Below are positions 1-8,471 of a stretch of 64,000 bases of DNA, one piece after another. A program made the position numbers and the translations under genes. Source of the stretch: an uncultured Prevotellaceae bacterium (lineage in GTDB: Bacteria; Bacteroidota; Bacteroidia; Bacteroidales; Bacteroidaceae); assembly GCA_947169115.1 (NCBI GenBank), contig CAMVOK010000004.1, positions 62,001 to 126,000 on the forward strand. Reading direction: 5' to 3'. Below the pieces are notes generated by a model. It was not told the origin of the DNA. It worked only from the letters and a program-made list of their open reading frames with translations, and did no database searches. Position 1 is the first letter of the stretch. Each line of letters starts with the position of its first letter.

Positions 1-251
1 GGAATATTATAACGGAAAATGTTATAGTTAAGCCCTTCCGGCGAAGTAAGCCAATGAACAAGGGTATCTATCTTTTCCTCCGTCCATCTACCCGACATAT
101 TCCCCCACCAACAAAGGCTCACGCCCCACCCTTCGAGCGTCTGATTCCGAAGCGAAGGGTCTATCTTAATGGACAATGGATATTGAACATTGGACAATGA
201 GGAATAAGTCATGCCCATTAAAAAAAAAAGTAAAAACAGAATGCGTCGCAT
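1..251 (-). CDS. Secreted glycoside hydrolase, GH30-like (N-terminal part only)
   Basis: Reading frame entering the window from its left edge; about 83 residues are visible. It starts MRRILFLLFFLMGM, a signal peptide, then runs into NQTLEGWGVSLCWWGNMSG and EEKIDTLVHWLTSPEGLNYN. The motif G(W/F)G(V/T)SLCWW followed by an amphipathic helix and GLNYNIFRYNI is what the first beta-strand of GH30-type beta-galactanases and glucanases in Bacteroidetes looks like. The catalytic glutamates lie outside the window, so activity cannot be stated. It sits 9 bases after the small unknown gene and is probably transcribed with it. Odd points: a run of ten A on the plus strand (220-229) falls in the signal-peptide codons, and residues just after the signal peptide are encoded by an AT-rich repeat (172-206). 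Confidence 0.6.
   Translation of the reverse strand, partial: MRRILFLLFFLMGMTYSSLSNVQYPLSIKIDPSLRNQTLEGWGVSLCWWGNMSGRWTEEKIDTLVHWLTSPEGLNYNIFRYNI
172..206. repeat. AT-rich degenerate repeat inside GH30-like gene
   Basis: Near-repeats of the type TGGACAATGG and TTGAACATTGGACAATG, matching the style of the AT-rich spacer repeats elsewhere in the window, here translated as part of a protein just after the signal peptide. Confidence 0.45.
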
Positions 252-260
252 AATCAATCG

Positions 261-461
261 TCAATTATTTATTACGAACGTCCCACCAATCCACTCTACC
301 ATGGCCTCCTCGTCAAAAGAGACGAAAGAGCCACATTCCTCTCTGTGAAGGGGATGGTGAGATATATAACGACCATGTTCGTCAATCTTCACCACTACCA
401 TATCCTCACATCGACCATCGGGGAACACAAGATGGTGATATCCTAATTGACGGCATTTCAT
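261..461 (-). CDS. Small conserved-looking protein of unknown function (66 aa)
   Basis: Encodes 66 residues beginning MKCRQLGYHHLVFPDGRC and ending EEAMVEWIGGTFVINN. No signal peptide and no known motif that I recognise; the C-terminal TEWLGGTFVI-like ending recurs, from memory, in small Bacteroidales proteins near lspA. The start codon overlaps the stop of the upstream DUF4296 lipoprotein gene in an ATGA arrangement, which implies translational coupling and supports that it is a real gene. Function unknown. Confidence 0.6.
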   Translation of the reverse strand: MKCRQLGYHHLVFPDGRCEDMVVVKIDEHGRYISHHPLHREECGSFVSFDEEAMVEWIGGTFVINN

Positions 462-1453
462 CGAGATGGTTTAACGCGCTGAGGTTGATTAGGCAACTTA
501 ACCCGACGTTTCTCCACCACATTTATCTTTCGTTCTACGGGCTGACTCTCACGAAGCTCGTCAGGCGACATACGGGTACTTCGCGACATGCTATCAGTAA
601 AATTCGTAGTGGTATCGGTTTGCAAGGAATCAATCTTCAAACTATCTTTCGGCAAAGAATCCTCGTCTGCTTGCTGGTCGTTGAGGTCGTGATAACGCAA
701 GAGTACGGGTTTCGTTACGGCCCATAATCGGAACTTATCATCCTCCGACTCATCAAACGCATAATAGAAAGTGCAGACAATTGACTTAATATCGCAAGTG
801 TCCGTAACCATTTCTTTTGTAATATTCAGGGTCACATTGCTGTTTGCTCCTACCATTGAGGTTGAAGCGACCACAGAATCATTGGCATAACGAACCTGCA
901 TAAGTACAAACGACTCCTGTTGACGCTCCTGAGCGATGAAACTATTTCCAAACCTTAACATAAAATAGTCCCCCCGACGGTATGTGCTATCCGCAGGAAT
1001 GAAAACCGTATAGATATTCTCTCCACGATTGCCATGCAAAAAGAAGATATCACGACCAGACCATATATTGGCCGTATCACCTTCAGTCGTGAAACGAGCA
1101 TATCGGTCTTCATCGGGAATATTGAGACCTGCGGCTTGCGATTCACGTTCCAGACGTTTCCCTATTCTGTCGTATATCTGAGTAAGGTGGGAAGCATGCC
1201 CTGAATACCATACCATAGAAGAATCAAACTCCTCCTCCGTAATATCGTACTTTTCGAAGACCTTCTGCACATAAATGTAGCGATTGGCTTCCACATCCTC
1301 CCCTTTGGCATCAGCTATTCCCTGGGCTATATGATAATCATATAGAATATCCTCCATTTTGCCCTCCGGAATGACATACGAGGGAAGATCCACGCTGCAC
1401 GAAACACAGAGAAGACAAAGAAGACAGAGCACACAGATACATTTACCCTTCAT
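458..1453 (-). CDS. DUF4296 domain lipoprotein
   Basis: Encodes 331 residues. The lipoprotein signal peptide ends LLCVSC with the lipidated cysteine at residue 19, followed by a DUF4296-type domain at about 27-115 (recognisable words: LPSYVIPEGKMEDILYDYH, NRYIYVQKVFEKYDITEEEF and FDSSMVWYSGH). The rest is less conserved and ends in a basic tail. DUF4296 proteins are exported lipoproteins of unknown function found beside lspA in Bacteroidetes, and the same order is seen here: the gene lies one base after lspA. The hydrophobic core of the signal peptide is a tandem Leu-Cys repeat, encoded by a DNA repeat also present in the SusD signal peptide at about 8.36 kb. Confidence 0.8.
   Translation of the reverse strand: MKGKCICVLCLLCLLCVSCSVDLPSYVIPEGKMEDILYDYHIAQGIADAKGEDVEANRYIYVQKVFEKYDITEEEFDSSMVWYSGHASHLTQIYDRIGKRLERESQAAGLNIPDEDRYARFTTEGDTANIWSGRDIFFLHGNRGENIYTVFIPADSTYRRGDYFMLRFGNSFIAQERQQESFVLMQVRYANDSVVASTSMVGANSNVTLNITKEMVTDTCDIKSIVCTFYYAFDESEDDKFRLWAVTKPVLLRYHDLNDQQADEDSLPKDSLKIDSLQTDTTTNFTDSMSRSTRMSPDELRESQPVERKINVVEKRRVKLPNQPQRVKPSR
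1401..1437. repeat. CACAGAGAAGACAAAG-type tandem repeat in a signal peptide
   Basis: Imperfect tandem copies of a purine-rich unit (plus strand CACAGAGAAGACAAAGAAG then ACAGAGCACACAG). On the coding strand it reads as repeated Leu-Cys and makes up most of the DUF4296 signal peptide. A close relative sits at 8357-8392. Confidence 0.6.
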
Positions 1454-1454
1454 T

Positions 1455-2123
1455 TCACTCTGGACTTTCGTTTACAGGTACGTCTGCTGTTGTCAAGTTC
1501 CTGCGGTAGAACAGTAGCAGGGCTATGATGCCGCAAGATATGGCAGCATCGGCAAAATTGAAGATTGGACTAAAAAAGATAAAATGCTCACCGCCCAGCC
1601 AAGGAAACCATAAGGGCCAGTCCCATTCTACAAGAGGAAAGTAGAACATGTCCACAACACGGCCATGGAACAACGTACCATAGCCCGTGCCAAAAGGAAC
1701 GAACTCGGCCACCATCGGAGTAGGCGGATTATTGAAAACCAGACCATAAAAAACACAATCAATGATATTTCCCGCAGCTCCGGCAATGATGAGGGAGATA
1801 CATACGAGATATCCCCATGAGATACCCCGCCGTATGGATTTATAGAGATAAAAGGCAATGAGTATAACGAAAATGATGCGGAACGAGGTCAGCAGGAACT
1901 TATCGAAGAACTGCCACCCAAAGGCCATGCCATTGTTTTCTGTAAAAAGCAGATAGAACCAATCCGTCACATGGATGCTCTGGTGAAGATACATACCAGT
2001 CTTTACCAGTATCTTTATGATTTGGTCAATGGCTATGATTACCAGAATGAGCAATAGAGCCACTACCCCTTGCCTTCCCCAAGGCGAGGGAGTAGTTAGG
2101 CTTTTTTCTTGCTCCTTACACAT
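1455..2123 (-). CDS. lspA: Lipoprotein signal peptidase II
   Basis: Encodes 222 residues, an inner-membrane aspartic protease that cleaves prolipoprotein signal peptides after lipidation. Family marks: D33-Q in the first membrane segment, TENNGMAFGW at about 61-70, the catalytic aspartates D122 (GNIID) and D192 (FNFADAAIS), and four hydrophobic segments. GNIIDCVFYG has Cys where many LspA proteins have Arg. The protein is longer than typical enterobacterial LspA through an insert at about 127-185, usual for Bacteroidetes. The first 19 residues (SLTTPSPWGRQG) come from a GC-rich repeat arm, so the functional N-terminus may begin near residue 20. It lies between the dksA-like and DUF4296 genes, in the order typical for Bacteroidales. 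Confidence 0.93.
   Translation of the reverse strand: MCKEQEKSLTTPSPWGRQGVVALLLILVIIAIDQIIKILVKTGMYLHQSIHVTDWFYLLFTENNGMAFGWQFFDKFLLTSFRIIFVILIAFYLYKSIRRGISWGYLVCISLIIAGAAGNIIDCVFYGLVFNNPPTPMVAEFVPFGTGYGTLFHGRVVDMFYFPLVEWDWPLWFPWLGGEHFIFFSPIFNFADAAISCGIIALLLFYRRNLTTADVPVNESPE
2062..2096. repeat. GC-rich palindromic arm forming the LspA N-terminus
   Basis: A single arm (ACTACCCCTTGCC and then GGCGAGGGAGTAGT, complementary ends) translated as TTPSPWGRQG. It matches the N-terminal extensions of the RND permease, homoserine kinase and ThrC. Confidence 0.65.
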
Positions 2124-2156
2124 TGTCGTCTTTCCTCTTATATTTTAGGATGGGCC

Positions 2157-2534
2157 TTACCTCCTGTTATTCTTTGCTTCAATACTCAACGTGGCATGGG
2201 GCACGGCGCGGAGACGCTCTTTCGGGATCAATCGGCCCGTCTCACGACAAATACCATAAGTTTTATTGTCGATACGTACAAGGGCAGCCTGCAATCCCTG
2301 GATGAATTTTTGCGCACGAACAGCCAACTGCATCAACTGGGCCTTACTCTGTGCCTCACTGCCTTCTTCCAAAGCATGGAAAGTGGGTGACGTATCATCG
2401 ACGCCATTTTCGTTACCTTTCGACAACTCGTCCATTACTTTCTTGTAATCACGCTTTGTCACATCAAGTTTCTCCAAGATTATCTGACGAAACTCTTCCA
2501 GTTCCTCGTCACTATATCTTGTTTTCTCTTCCAT
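2157..2534 (-). CDS. TraR/DksA family regulator
   Basis: Encodes 125 residues. DksA/TraR proteins bind in the secondary channel of RNA polymerase; this one has the family layout of an N-terminal coiled coil (about 8-85, rich in E, K, Q and L) and a C-terminal globular tip (YGICRETGRLIPKERLRAV). Of the four zinc-binding cysteines of Escherichia coli DksA only one position is left (C96); the others are Thr, Ser and Ala, so it probably folds without zinc, as known for some family members. It sits between ileS and lspA and is probably co-transcribed with them. Whether it acts like DksA in stress control cannot be told from sequence. Confidence 0.85.
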   Translation of the reverse strand: MEEKTRYSDEELEEFRQIILEKLDVTKRDYKKVMDELSKGNENGVDDTSPTFHALEEGSEAQSKAQLMQLAVRAQKFIQGLQAALVRIDNKTYGICRETGRLIPKERLRAVPHATLSIEAKNNRR

Positions 2535-2578
2535 AGTTTTAATTAATTGTTAGGAGTTTTAAGGGAGTTAAGGAGGTA

Positions 2579-5500
2579 TTATCTTTTAATATTTATGTTC
2601 ACCTTATAATCCTCGAAATCAAGTTCTGTGGGTTCTGCCACCTCGTCCACAAGTGTCAGGCTGTTGGCCAGCACCTGGCTGGAGATATATTCCCCGAATT
2701 GTTGAACAGCCTTGTCGGTCTCGGGGTGATGTTGAAGTTGGATGGCAATACGGTCCGTAATCTCGAAACCACTCTCCTTGCGCAGGTTTTGAATACGCTT
2801 CACCAGTTCGCGGGCTACGCCCTCGTTCTTCAGCTCATCAGTAACCGTAATATCAAGAGCCACCGTCAACGAACCTTCGTTTGCCACAGTCCAGCCTGGA
2901 ATATCCTCACTGAATATCTCCACATCCTCGGCTTCAATGAGTGCCGTATCACCCGTAGCCAATGTGAGTGTCAGACTACCCTGACGTTCCAATTCAGTAA
3001 TCTGTTCCTGGGACATACCCGTCACTGCGACATTAACGTCCTTCATCAGTTTGCCGAACTTTTTACCCATGGTACGGAAGTTACACTTCACCTTCTTCAC
3101 CAGTATGCCACTGCCTTCCACAAACTCAAGTTCCTTCACGTTAACTTCATCAAGGATGAGCTGCTTCATGGCCTCAATACGCAATTGCTGGTCTGAATCA
3201 ACAGCAGGGATAGCAATCTTCTGCAAAGGCTGACGCACGATAATCTGCTCTTTCTTGCGGAGCGAGAGAACCATAGAGGTTATCTGTTGAGCAAGTTCCA
3301 TTCGTTTCTCCTGCTCCTTATCAATCTTACTATCATCAGCCACAGGGAAGTATGACAGATGCACACTCTCCGTGTCACGGCCAGTGGCTACGGTAAGATC
3401 ACGATAAAGTCTGTCGGCATAATAGGGAGCAATAGGAGCCATCAGTTTAGCTACAGTCTCCAGACAAGTATAAAGTGTCTGGTAGGCCGAAAGTTTATCA
3501 ATACTCATAGCTGAGCCCCAGAAACGCTTACGACTAAGACGAACGAACCAGTTTGACACATTGTCCACAACAAACGATTGTATGAGACGGCCAGCACGAG
3601 TTGGTTCATAATCCTCATAACACTGTGTTACATCAAGGATAAGAGAGTTCAATTCAGAAAGAATCCAACGGTCCATTTCCGGGCGTTGCACCATGGGCAC
3701 ATCGGGCTCCTCGTATTGCCAACCATCCACATTGGCATACATCGTCAAGAAAGAATAAGTCTGGAATAATTTGCCAAAGAAGGAACGGGAAACTTCCTTT
3801 ACGCCCTCTTCATCAAACTTCAGGTTATCCCATGGCTGCGAGTTGGTAATCATGTACCAACGTACGGCATCCGAGCCATAATTCTCAATGGCCTGGAATG
3901 GGTCAACAGCATTGCCCAGTCGTTTCGACATCTTCAGACCATTCTTGTCCAACACAAGACCATTGGAGATAACAGCCTTGTAGGCAACCGAGTCGAAGAC
4001 CATTGTGGCGATAGCATGAAGTGTAAAGAACCAGCCACGTGTCTGGTCAACGCCCTCGGCTATGAAGTCGGCAGGGAAGGACAAGGGGCAAGGAGCAGGG
4101 AGCAAGGAGCAAGAGGATGCGCTTGCATGCTGCTCATCTTGGCGTACACAATTCTCTTGCACCTTGTTCCTTGCGCCTTGCTCCTCAAAAGGATAGTGCA
4201 CCTGAGCGTATGGCATGGCACCCGAATCGAACCAAACGTCAATAAGGTCAAGTTCACGCTTCAACGTAGCACCACTTTCGCCTACGAGCCATATTTGGTC
4301 AACATAGGGGCGATGAAGGTCGATGCGGTCATAGTTCTCCTGTGACATATCGCCAGGAACGAAGCCACGCTCCTTGAGGGGGTTACTGGGCATGATACCA
4401 GCCTCAACAGCCTTCTCAATCTCGTTATACAGTTCTTCTACAGAACCTATGCATATTTCTTCCTTTGTCTCGCGGTTACGCCAAATAGGTAATGGTGTAC
4501 CCCAATAGCGGCTACGGGAAAGGTTCCAGTCATTCAAGTTCTCCAACCACTTACCGAAACGTCCCGTACCTGTGGACTCGGGTTTCCAGTTGATGGTCTT
4601 ATTCAATTCTATCATGCGCTCCTTAACTGCCGTAGAACGAATGAACCATGAATCCAGCGGATAGTAAAGTACAGGTTTGTCGGTACGCCAGCAGTGAGGA
4701 TAGTTGTGGACATGCTTCTCTATTTTAAAGGCCGAACCCTCCTGCTTCATCTCCATGCAGAGTACGATGTTCAGGTCTTCGGTCTTGGAGAGAGCCTTCT
4801 CGTCAAGGTCTGCATACTTCGGGTCATAGGCATTCTTCACGAAGTCACCAGCATGTTTCCAATAACTATCACGCACACAGACTTCTGTAAAGGCAGCATC
4901 CATATCTTCGCGAACGAAGTACTTACCCGTGAAATCAACCATAGGACGCGTATCACCAGCCTTGTCGATAACAAACAAAGAGGGAATGCCAGCATCCTTG
5001 GCCACCTTGGCATCGTCGGCACCAAATGTGGGAGCAATGTGTACAATACCCGTACCATCCTCGGTGGTCACATAGTCACCTGGAATTACGCGGAAAGCCT
5101 CGGCCTCCTTGTCAACGACCTTGCCGTTCTCCAATGCACAGGGCTTTACCCATGGGAAAAGTTGTTCGTATTGGATGCCTATGAGGTCTTCACCCTTTCC
5201 TTTCCAAAGTACAGGACAGCCCCCCTCCTGCTCCCCCGAGGGAGAGGGAAAGTACACGTCCTTACGAGCTTCGGCGAGAATATAGATGGCCTCCTCCTTG
5301 GTGTAAGGGTTCTGTCCCTTCACGGCCACGTAATCAATCTTCGGACCTACGCAAAGCGCGGTGTTCGAGGGCAATGTCCAAGGAGTCGTGGTCCACGCCA
5401 AGAAATAAACAGGAAGGCCCCCTTCAATTCCCCCGAGGGGGAAAGATTCTCCTCCCCTCGGGGAGGCTGGGAGGGGGCTGACCTTAAACTGTGCCGTCAC

Positions 5501-6124
5501 CGTCGTGTCCTTCACGTCACGATAACAACCGGGCTGGTTCAGTTCGTGACTGCTAAGTCCCGTACCTGCGGCTGGAGAGTACGGCTGAATTGTGTACCCC
5601 TTGTAGAGCAAGCCTTTCTGATAGAGTTGTTTCAGCAGCCACCAAAGAGACTCGATGTATTTGTTGTCGTAAGTAATATATGGGTGTTCCATATCCACCC
5701 AGTAGCCCATTCGGTGGCTCAGGTCGGTCCATTCGCCCGTGAACATCATCACGTTCTGTCGGCACTTCTGGTTATAGTCCTCTATCGAGATGGTCTTGCC
5801 AATATCTTCCTTCGTGATACCAAGCTCCTTCTCCACGCCTAATTCCACAGGCAGTCCATGCGTGTCCCATCCGGCCTTACGGTGTACCTGATAGCCCTTC
5901 ATGGTCTTAAAACGGCAGAAAGTGTCCTTCAATGAACGAGCCAGCACATGATGAATACCAGGATGTCCATTGGCCGATGGAGGCCCTTCAAAGAATATAA
6001 ACGAGGGACATCCCTCACGTTCCGATATGCTACGGTGGAAGAGGTCTTCCCCATCCCATCTCTTGAGTTCTTCCTTATTAATCTCTGAAAGATTCAGTTT
6101 CGTGCGTTCTGCGAATCTACCCAT
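2579..6124 (-). CDS. ileS: Isoleucyl-tRNA synthetase with three repeat-derived inserts
   Basis: Class I aminoacyl-tRNA synthetase charging tRNA-Ile; 1181 residues from the chosen start. Signature GIHH (HIGH motif) at 56-59, KMSKR at 731-735, editing-domain words YFLAWTTTPWTLPSNTAL, and C-terminal anticodon-binding region. I prefer the internal Met at 6124 (MGRFAERTKLNL) over the Met at 6160 because the family starts there and the predicted promoter leaves only about 9 nt of leader before 6160. Three low-complexity in-frame segments sit in surface loops: about 215-237 (a GC-rich inverted pair), 292-303 (one GC-rich arm) and 644-682 (a GGAGCAAGG-type repeat). They fall where orthologues vary in length, so the enzyme is probably active. 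First gene of the ileS, dksA-like, lspA, DUF4296 set. Confidence 0.95.
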   Translation of the reverse strand: MGRFAERTKLNLSEINKEELKRWDGEDLFHRSISEREGCPSFIFFEGPPSANGHPGIHHVLARSLKDTFCRFKTMKGYQVHRKAGWDTHGLPVELGVEKELGITKEDIGKTISIEDYNQKCRQNVMMFTGEWTDLSHRMGYWVDMEHPYITYDNKYIESLWWLLKQLYQKGLLYKGYTIQPYSPAAGTGLSSHELNQPGCYRDVKDTTVTAQFKVSPLPASPRGGESFPLGGIEGGLPVYFLAWTTTPWTLPSNTALCVGPKIDYVAVKGQNPYTKEEAIYILAEARKDVYFPSPSGEQEGGCPVLWKGKGEDLIGIQYEQLFPWVKPCALENGKVVDKEAEAFRVIPGDYVTTEDGTGIVHIAPTFGADDAKVAKDAGIPSLFVIDKAGDTRPMVDFTGKYFVREDMDAAFTEVCVRDSYWKHAGDFVKNAYDPKYADLDEKALSKTEDLNIVLCMEMKQEGSAFKIEKHVHNYPHCWRTDKPVLYYPLDSWFIRSTAVKERMIELNKTINWKPESTGTGRFGKWLENLNDWNLSRSRYWGTPLPIWRNRETKEEICIGSVEELYNEIEKAVEAGIMPSNPLKERGFVPGDMSQENYDRIDLHRPYVDQIWLVGESGATLKRELDLIDVWFDSGAMPYAQVHYPFEEQGARNKVQENCVRQDEQHASASSCSLLPAPCPLSFPADFIAEGVDQTRGWFFTLHAIATMVFDSVAYKAVISNGLVLDKNGLKMSKRLGNAVDPFQAIENYGSDAVRWYMITNSQPWDNLKFDEEGVKEVSRSFFGKLFQTYSFLTMYANVDGWQYEEPDVPMVQRPEMDRWILSELNSLILDVTQCYEDYEPTRAGRLIQSFVVDNVSNWFVRLSRKRFWGSAMSIDKLSAYQTLYTCLETVAKLMAPIAPYYADRLYRDLTVATGRDTESVHLSYFPVADDSKIDKEQEKRMELAQQITSMVLSLRKKEQIIVRQPLQKIAIPAVDSDQQLRIEAMKQLILDEVNVKELEFVEGSGILVKKVKCNFRTMGKKFGKLMKDVNVAVTGMSQEQITELERQGSLTLTLATGDTALIEAEDVEIFSEDIPGWTVANEGSLTVALDITVTDELKNEGVARELVKRIQNLRKESGFEITDRIAIQLQHHPETDKAVQQFGEYISSQVLANSLTLVDEVAEPTELDFEDYKVNINIKR
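4079..4196. repeat. GGAGCAAGG-type inverted repeat inside ileS
   Basis: Tandem AGGAGCAGGGAGCAAGGAGC on the left and its approximate complement (CACCTTGTTCCTTGCGCCTT) on the right, about 118 bp in all, translated as a 39-residue insert (reads ASASSCSLLPAPCPLSF near its end). A related element lies inside the DUF4861 gene at 61555-61635 with a similar translation. Confidence 0.8.
5217..5252. repeat. GC-rich palindromic arm inside ileS
   Basis: CCCCCCTCCTGCTCCCCCGA followed by GGGAGAGGG; about 12 residues (FPSPSGEQEGGC) in the editing domain. Confidence 0.7.
5416..5481. repeat. GC-rich inverted-arm pair inside ileS
   Basis: Two arms back to back, 5416-5445 and 5446-5481, each with its own CCCGAGGG or CCTCGGGG core and each beginning or ending with GCCCCC/GGGGGC. 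In frame, giving PLPASPRGGE then FPLGGIEGGL just before the YFLAWTTTP editing motif. Confidence 0.8.
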
Positions 6125-6175
6125 TTGTATATTTATCTTTTTACTGTTTTCAAAAAGCATTTTCTAAAGCGGTTG

Positions 6176-6208
6176 CAAAGATACAAAAAATCCCCGTGAC
6201 TATCAACA
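6176..6208 (-). promoter_or_regulatory. ileS promoter, overlapping the upstream terminator
   Basis: On the minus strand the -7 box TATCTTTG occupies 6183-6176. A GTTG (three of four matches to the -33 TTTG) lies 20 bases upstream, in the loop of the terminator hairpin. Expected start near 6169, giving a leader of about 45 nt to the preferred ileS start. Confidence 0.65.
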
Positions 6209-6219
6209 AGTCACGGGGA
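6185..6219 (-). terminator. Rho-independent terminator of the SusCD/fasciclin operon
   Basis: Perfect 11-bp stem (TCCCCGTGACT at 6191-6201, AGTCACGGGGA at 6209-6219), 7-nt loop, and six T on the minus strand immediately after (6190-6185). Confidence 0.88.
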
Positions 6220-6244
6220 ATAATTATGCAAAGAAATCTTAATT

Positions 6245-8422
6245 TCAATATCCAATCTTACCCTTCCATTTGAGATACCAGTTCTGACGGCTCATCAGGC
6301 TGGCTCCGACAGCAGCATCACGCTTGCTTACGGCATTAGCCAAGGTGTTATCACCCCACCATAGAGAACGACGCATAAGGTCGTAGTAGCGATTGCCTTC
6401 GAATGAGAGTTCCAATGCCTGTTCGTCAAGAATAGCCTTATCCACTGTGACTTGTTCCTTGGCAATCAGAGCCTTATATGCCTCATCGTGTGCCTTCTTT
6501 AGTTTAGAGCGATATACCTTATAGGAAGCCAAGTCGGCCAAATATGCCACATAATCATCCACGCTATCCTTCAAGGCTGTCTTCAGTCCATCAAAGTCTG
6601 CCGTTTCACGACCATCTCCCACGGTAGTTGACCACCAGAGCTTCAGGTCATCGTCTGATTTTGCATAAAACTCATCAGAAGTCATTTGAGAAAGCGTCCA
6701 AGGTTCATCCATAGGAGTCGGTGCCACAACCACAGGAATAGCATCAAGGGCAGAATAGTCTGGCTCTTCCAGCTTCACATAGTCGAGGTCATAGTAAGAC
6801 AAGCCCGAACCCATGCTATGTACACCTTCCATATTTACAGAAGACTGATAACTGGGAACCGCGCTCTTGGTGAAGCCATATTCATCTGGCACTTCGGTAT
6901 AAGATCCTGCAATTGGCAAGAACACACCACTGTTAAAGTCAAACTGGTCGATAAAGAGAGAATCTTCTTTCTCTGGATAATATGGCCGAACCTCTGCATT
7001 GATTACATTATTGCTCAAGCCCATCGTCAAAATCTGACGAGCAAAACGTGGATAACCAGCATAGTTCAAGGCTTCGGCTAAACGAAGATAGATTTGAGAC
7101 GTATGATAGATTATAACATGTTGTCCACGATGCTTAGCAACAGTCTGATAGTTAACGAGCTGCAAACCATCCTTGTAATCACTTTGTTTCCAGCATGCAG
7201 CCAAGCGCAGGTCACCCAGGTAGCCCTTGCTAATCTCCTCATCTGTCAATTTATCTGCTGTCACCTTAACCGTATCTGTAGTGGTTTCACCCACGCCATA
7301 ATAGATTTGTTGCTTACTCAAATCACGCAACACCTGAGAAGGTGAAATACATGCCTCTTCCCATTCTGTGGCTTTTGATGTATTATAGAAACGACGTAGC
7401 TCGTTATAGAAGCCATCTGCTGCAGCAGAGTCCATGGGAATTACAGTTGATATTTCCATGGAGGAAGAGCCCCAAGTAAGTTTATAATCATAGAACTTGG
7501 AAGAATAAGTATCAAGAGGTCCTCCACTGTAACGATTGTTCTTCAACTGGGTCGACGACCACGTAACATCCTTGTAACCCGTCATCTTGTTCGACTTCAA
7601 CTGGCGACCATTCTCGTCATAGAGTCTCCATACGATATAGTTATAATACGACTTGGCTGCTTTCTTGGCATCTTCCTTGTTCTGATTGGCAACTGCCCTC
7701 CACAAATACAGGTCGCCCAATACCAATTGAGTGGGGAACATACATGTCAGAGGATCGAAGCCTGTATCAAGTGTCAGGAAGTTGGGGTAGTCCGTAGGAT
7801 TACCGCCATTGTCATATCGTTCCAAATCCCTGATAAAATAATCACAGATTTGAGCTAAATCCCAGACAGGATATTGTGCCTCTGACTCCAATTTGGTCAC
7901 AATAGGTTTATCCACAAACGGCACCCTACCATAGACCAAAACCAGTTGAAGATAAGTCCAGGCCCGGATGCTATGTACTTGTGCTATCTCTGCCTTAAAG
8001 TACTTTCTACCCGTACGGGGATTACCCACTGTAGAGTCGGCATGGGCAAGGAAATAATTACAGTTGTTAATAACAGCATAGTAGTCACGGGGAGCGTTGT
8101 ACTTGTTGTCATCCGTAATATTCAAAGCCGCAATGTCCTTTAAGTCTGTCGTTGCATTGTCACGCAGACTCACCATGTCGGCACGCAAATCACCAAAGAG
8201 ATTGGTACGTACGGCAATAGCCTGCAACTTATTCAGTATTCCCAGCAACGAGTTTACGGTGTCCGCAGGATTCACCAATTCGCGTCCTTCATCATATATG
8301 ACATATTCATTCCCCTTGTCAAGCATGTCCTCACAGGAGGATGTTACACCAAGAGCACAGAGAAGACAGAGAGCACAGAGAAGGGCACATGCTTTACTAT
8401 ATAAATACTTAAAAGTCTTCAT
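6245..8422 (-). CDS. SusD/RagB-type outer-membrane lipoprotein (pair 1)
   Basis: Encodes 725 residues, long for the family. Lipoprotein signal with the cysteine at residue 30 (VTSSC, then EDMLDKG). SusD hallmarks: N-terminal SusD-like region with repeated helices (HSIRAWTYLQLVLVYGRVPF at about 150-170) and the C-terminal RagB/SusD motif ELSFEGNRYYDLMRRSLWW near residue 675. SusD proteins sit on the cell surface as the lid of the SusC transporter and bind its ligand. Here it is the last gene of the operon, 49 bases after SusC1, and is followed directly by a strong terminator. The ligand is unknown; no CAZyme lies nearby, so a non-glycan or host-protein ligand is possible. The signal-peptide core is made of a DNA repeat. 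Confidence 0.9.
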   Translation of the reverse strand: MKTFKYLYSKACALLCALCLLCALGVTSSCEDMLDKGNEYVIYDEGRELVNPADTVNSLLGILNKLQAIAVRTNLFGDLRADMVSLRDNATTDLKDIAALNITDDNKYNAPRDYYAVINNCNYFLAHADSTVGNPRTGRKYFKAEIAQVHSIRAWTYLQLVLVYGRVPFVDKPIVTKLESEAQYPVWDLAQICDYFIRDLERYDNGGNPTDYPNFLTLDTGFDPLTCMFPTQLVLGDLYLWRAVANQNKEDAKKAAKSYYNYIVWRLYDENGRQLKSNKMTGYKDVTWSSTQLKNNRYSGGPLDTYSSKFYDYKLTWGSSSMEISTVIPMDSAAADGFYNELRRFYNTSKATEWEEACISPSQVLRDLSKQQIYYGVGETTTDTVKVTADKLTDEEISKGYLGDLRLAACWKQSDYKDGLQLVNYQTVAKHRGQHVIIYHTSQIYLRLAEALNYAGYPRFARQILTMGLSNNVINAEVRPYYPEKEDSLFIDQFDFNSGVFLPIAGSYTEVPDEYGFTKSAVPSYQSSVNMEGVHSMGSGLSYYDLDYVKLEEPDYSALDAIPVVVAPTPMDEPWTLSQMTSDEFYAKSDDDLKLWWSTTVGDGRETADFDGLKTALKDSVDDYVAYLADLASYKVYRSKLKKAHDEAYKALIAKEQVTVDKAILDEQALELSFEGNRYYDLMRRSLWWGDNTLANAVSKRDAAVGASLMSRQNWYLKWKGKIGY
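8357..8392. repeat. CACAGAGAAGACAGAG-type tandem repeat in the SusD1 signal peptide
   Basis: AGAGCACAGAGAAGACAGAG followed by AGCACAGAGAAGG; codes for the Leu-Cys-Ala core of the signal peptide. Related to 1401-1437 in an unrelated gene. Confidence 0.6.
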
Positions 8423-8432
8423 AAGTCTTTAA

Positions 8433-8470
8433 TCTTTATTATGAATTATGAATTATGCATTATGCATTGA
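8433..8470. repeat. AT-rich spacer repeat between SusC1 and SusD1
   Basis: Units ATGAATTATG and ATGCATTATGCATTGAATT in tandem in the 49-bp spacer; same style as the other AT-rich spacer repeats in this window. Confidence 0.5.
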
Positions 8471-8471
8471 A

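Noticed and set aside
4694..5842. Long open frame of 382 codons on the plus strand
   Set aside because: Entirely antisense to ileS, whose motifs are intact; no promoter or family resemblance.
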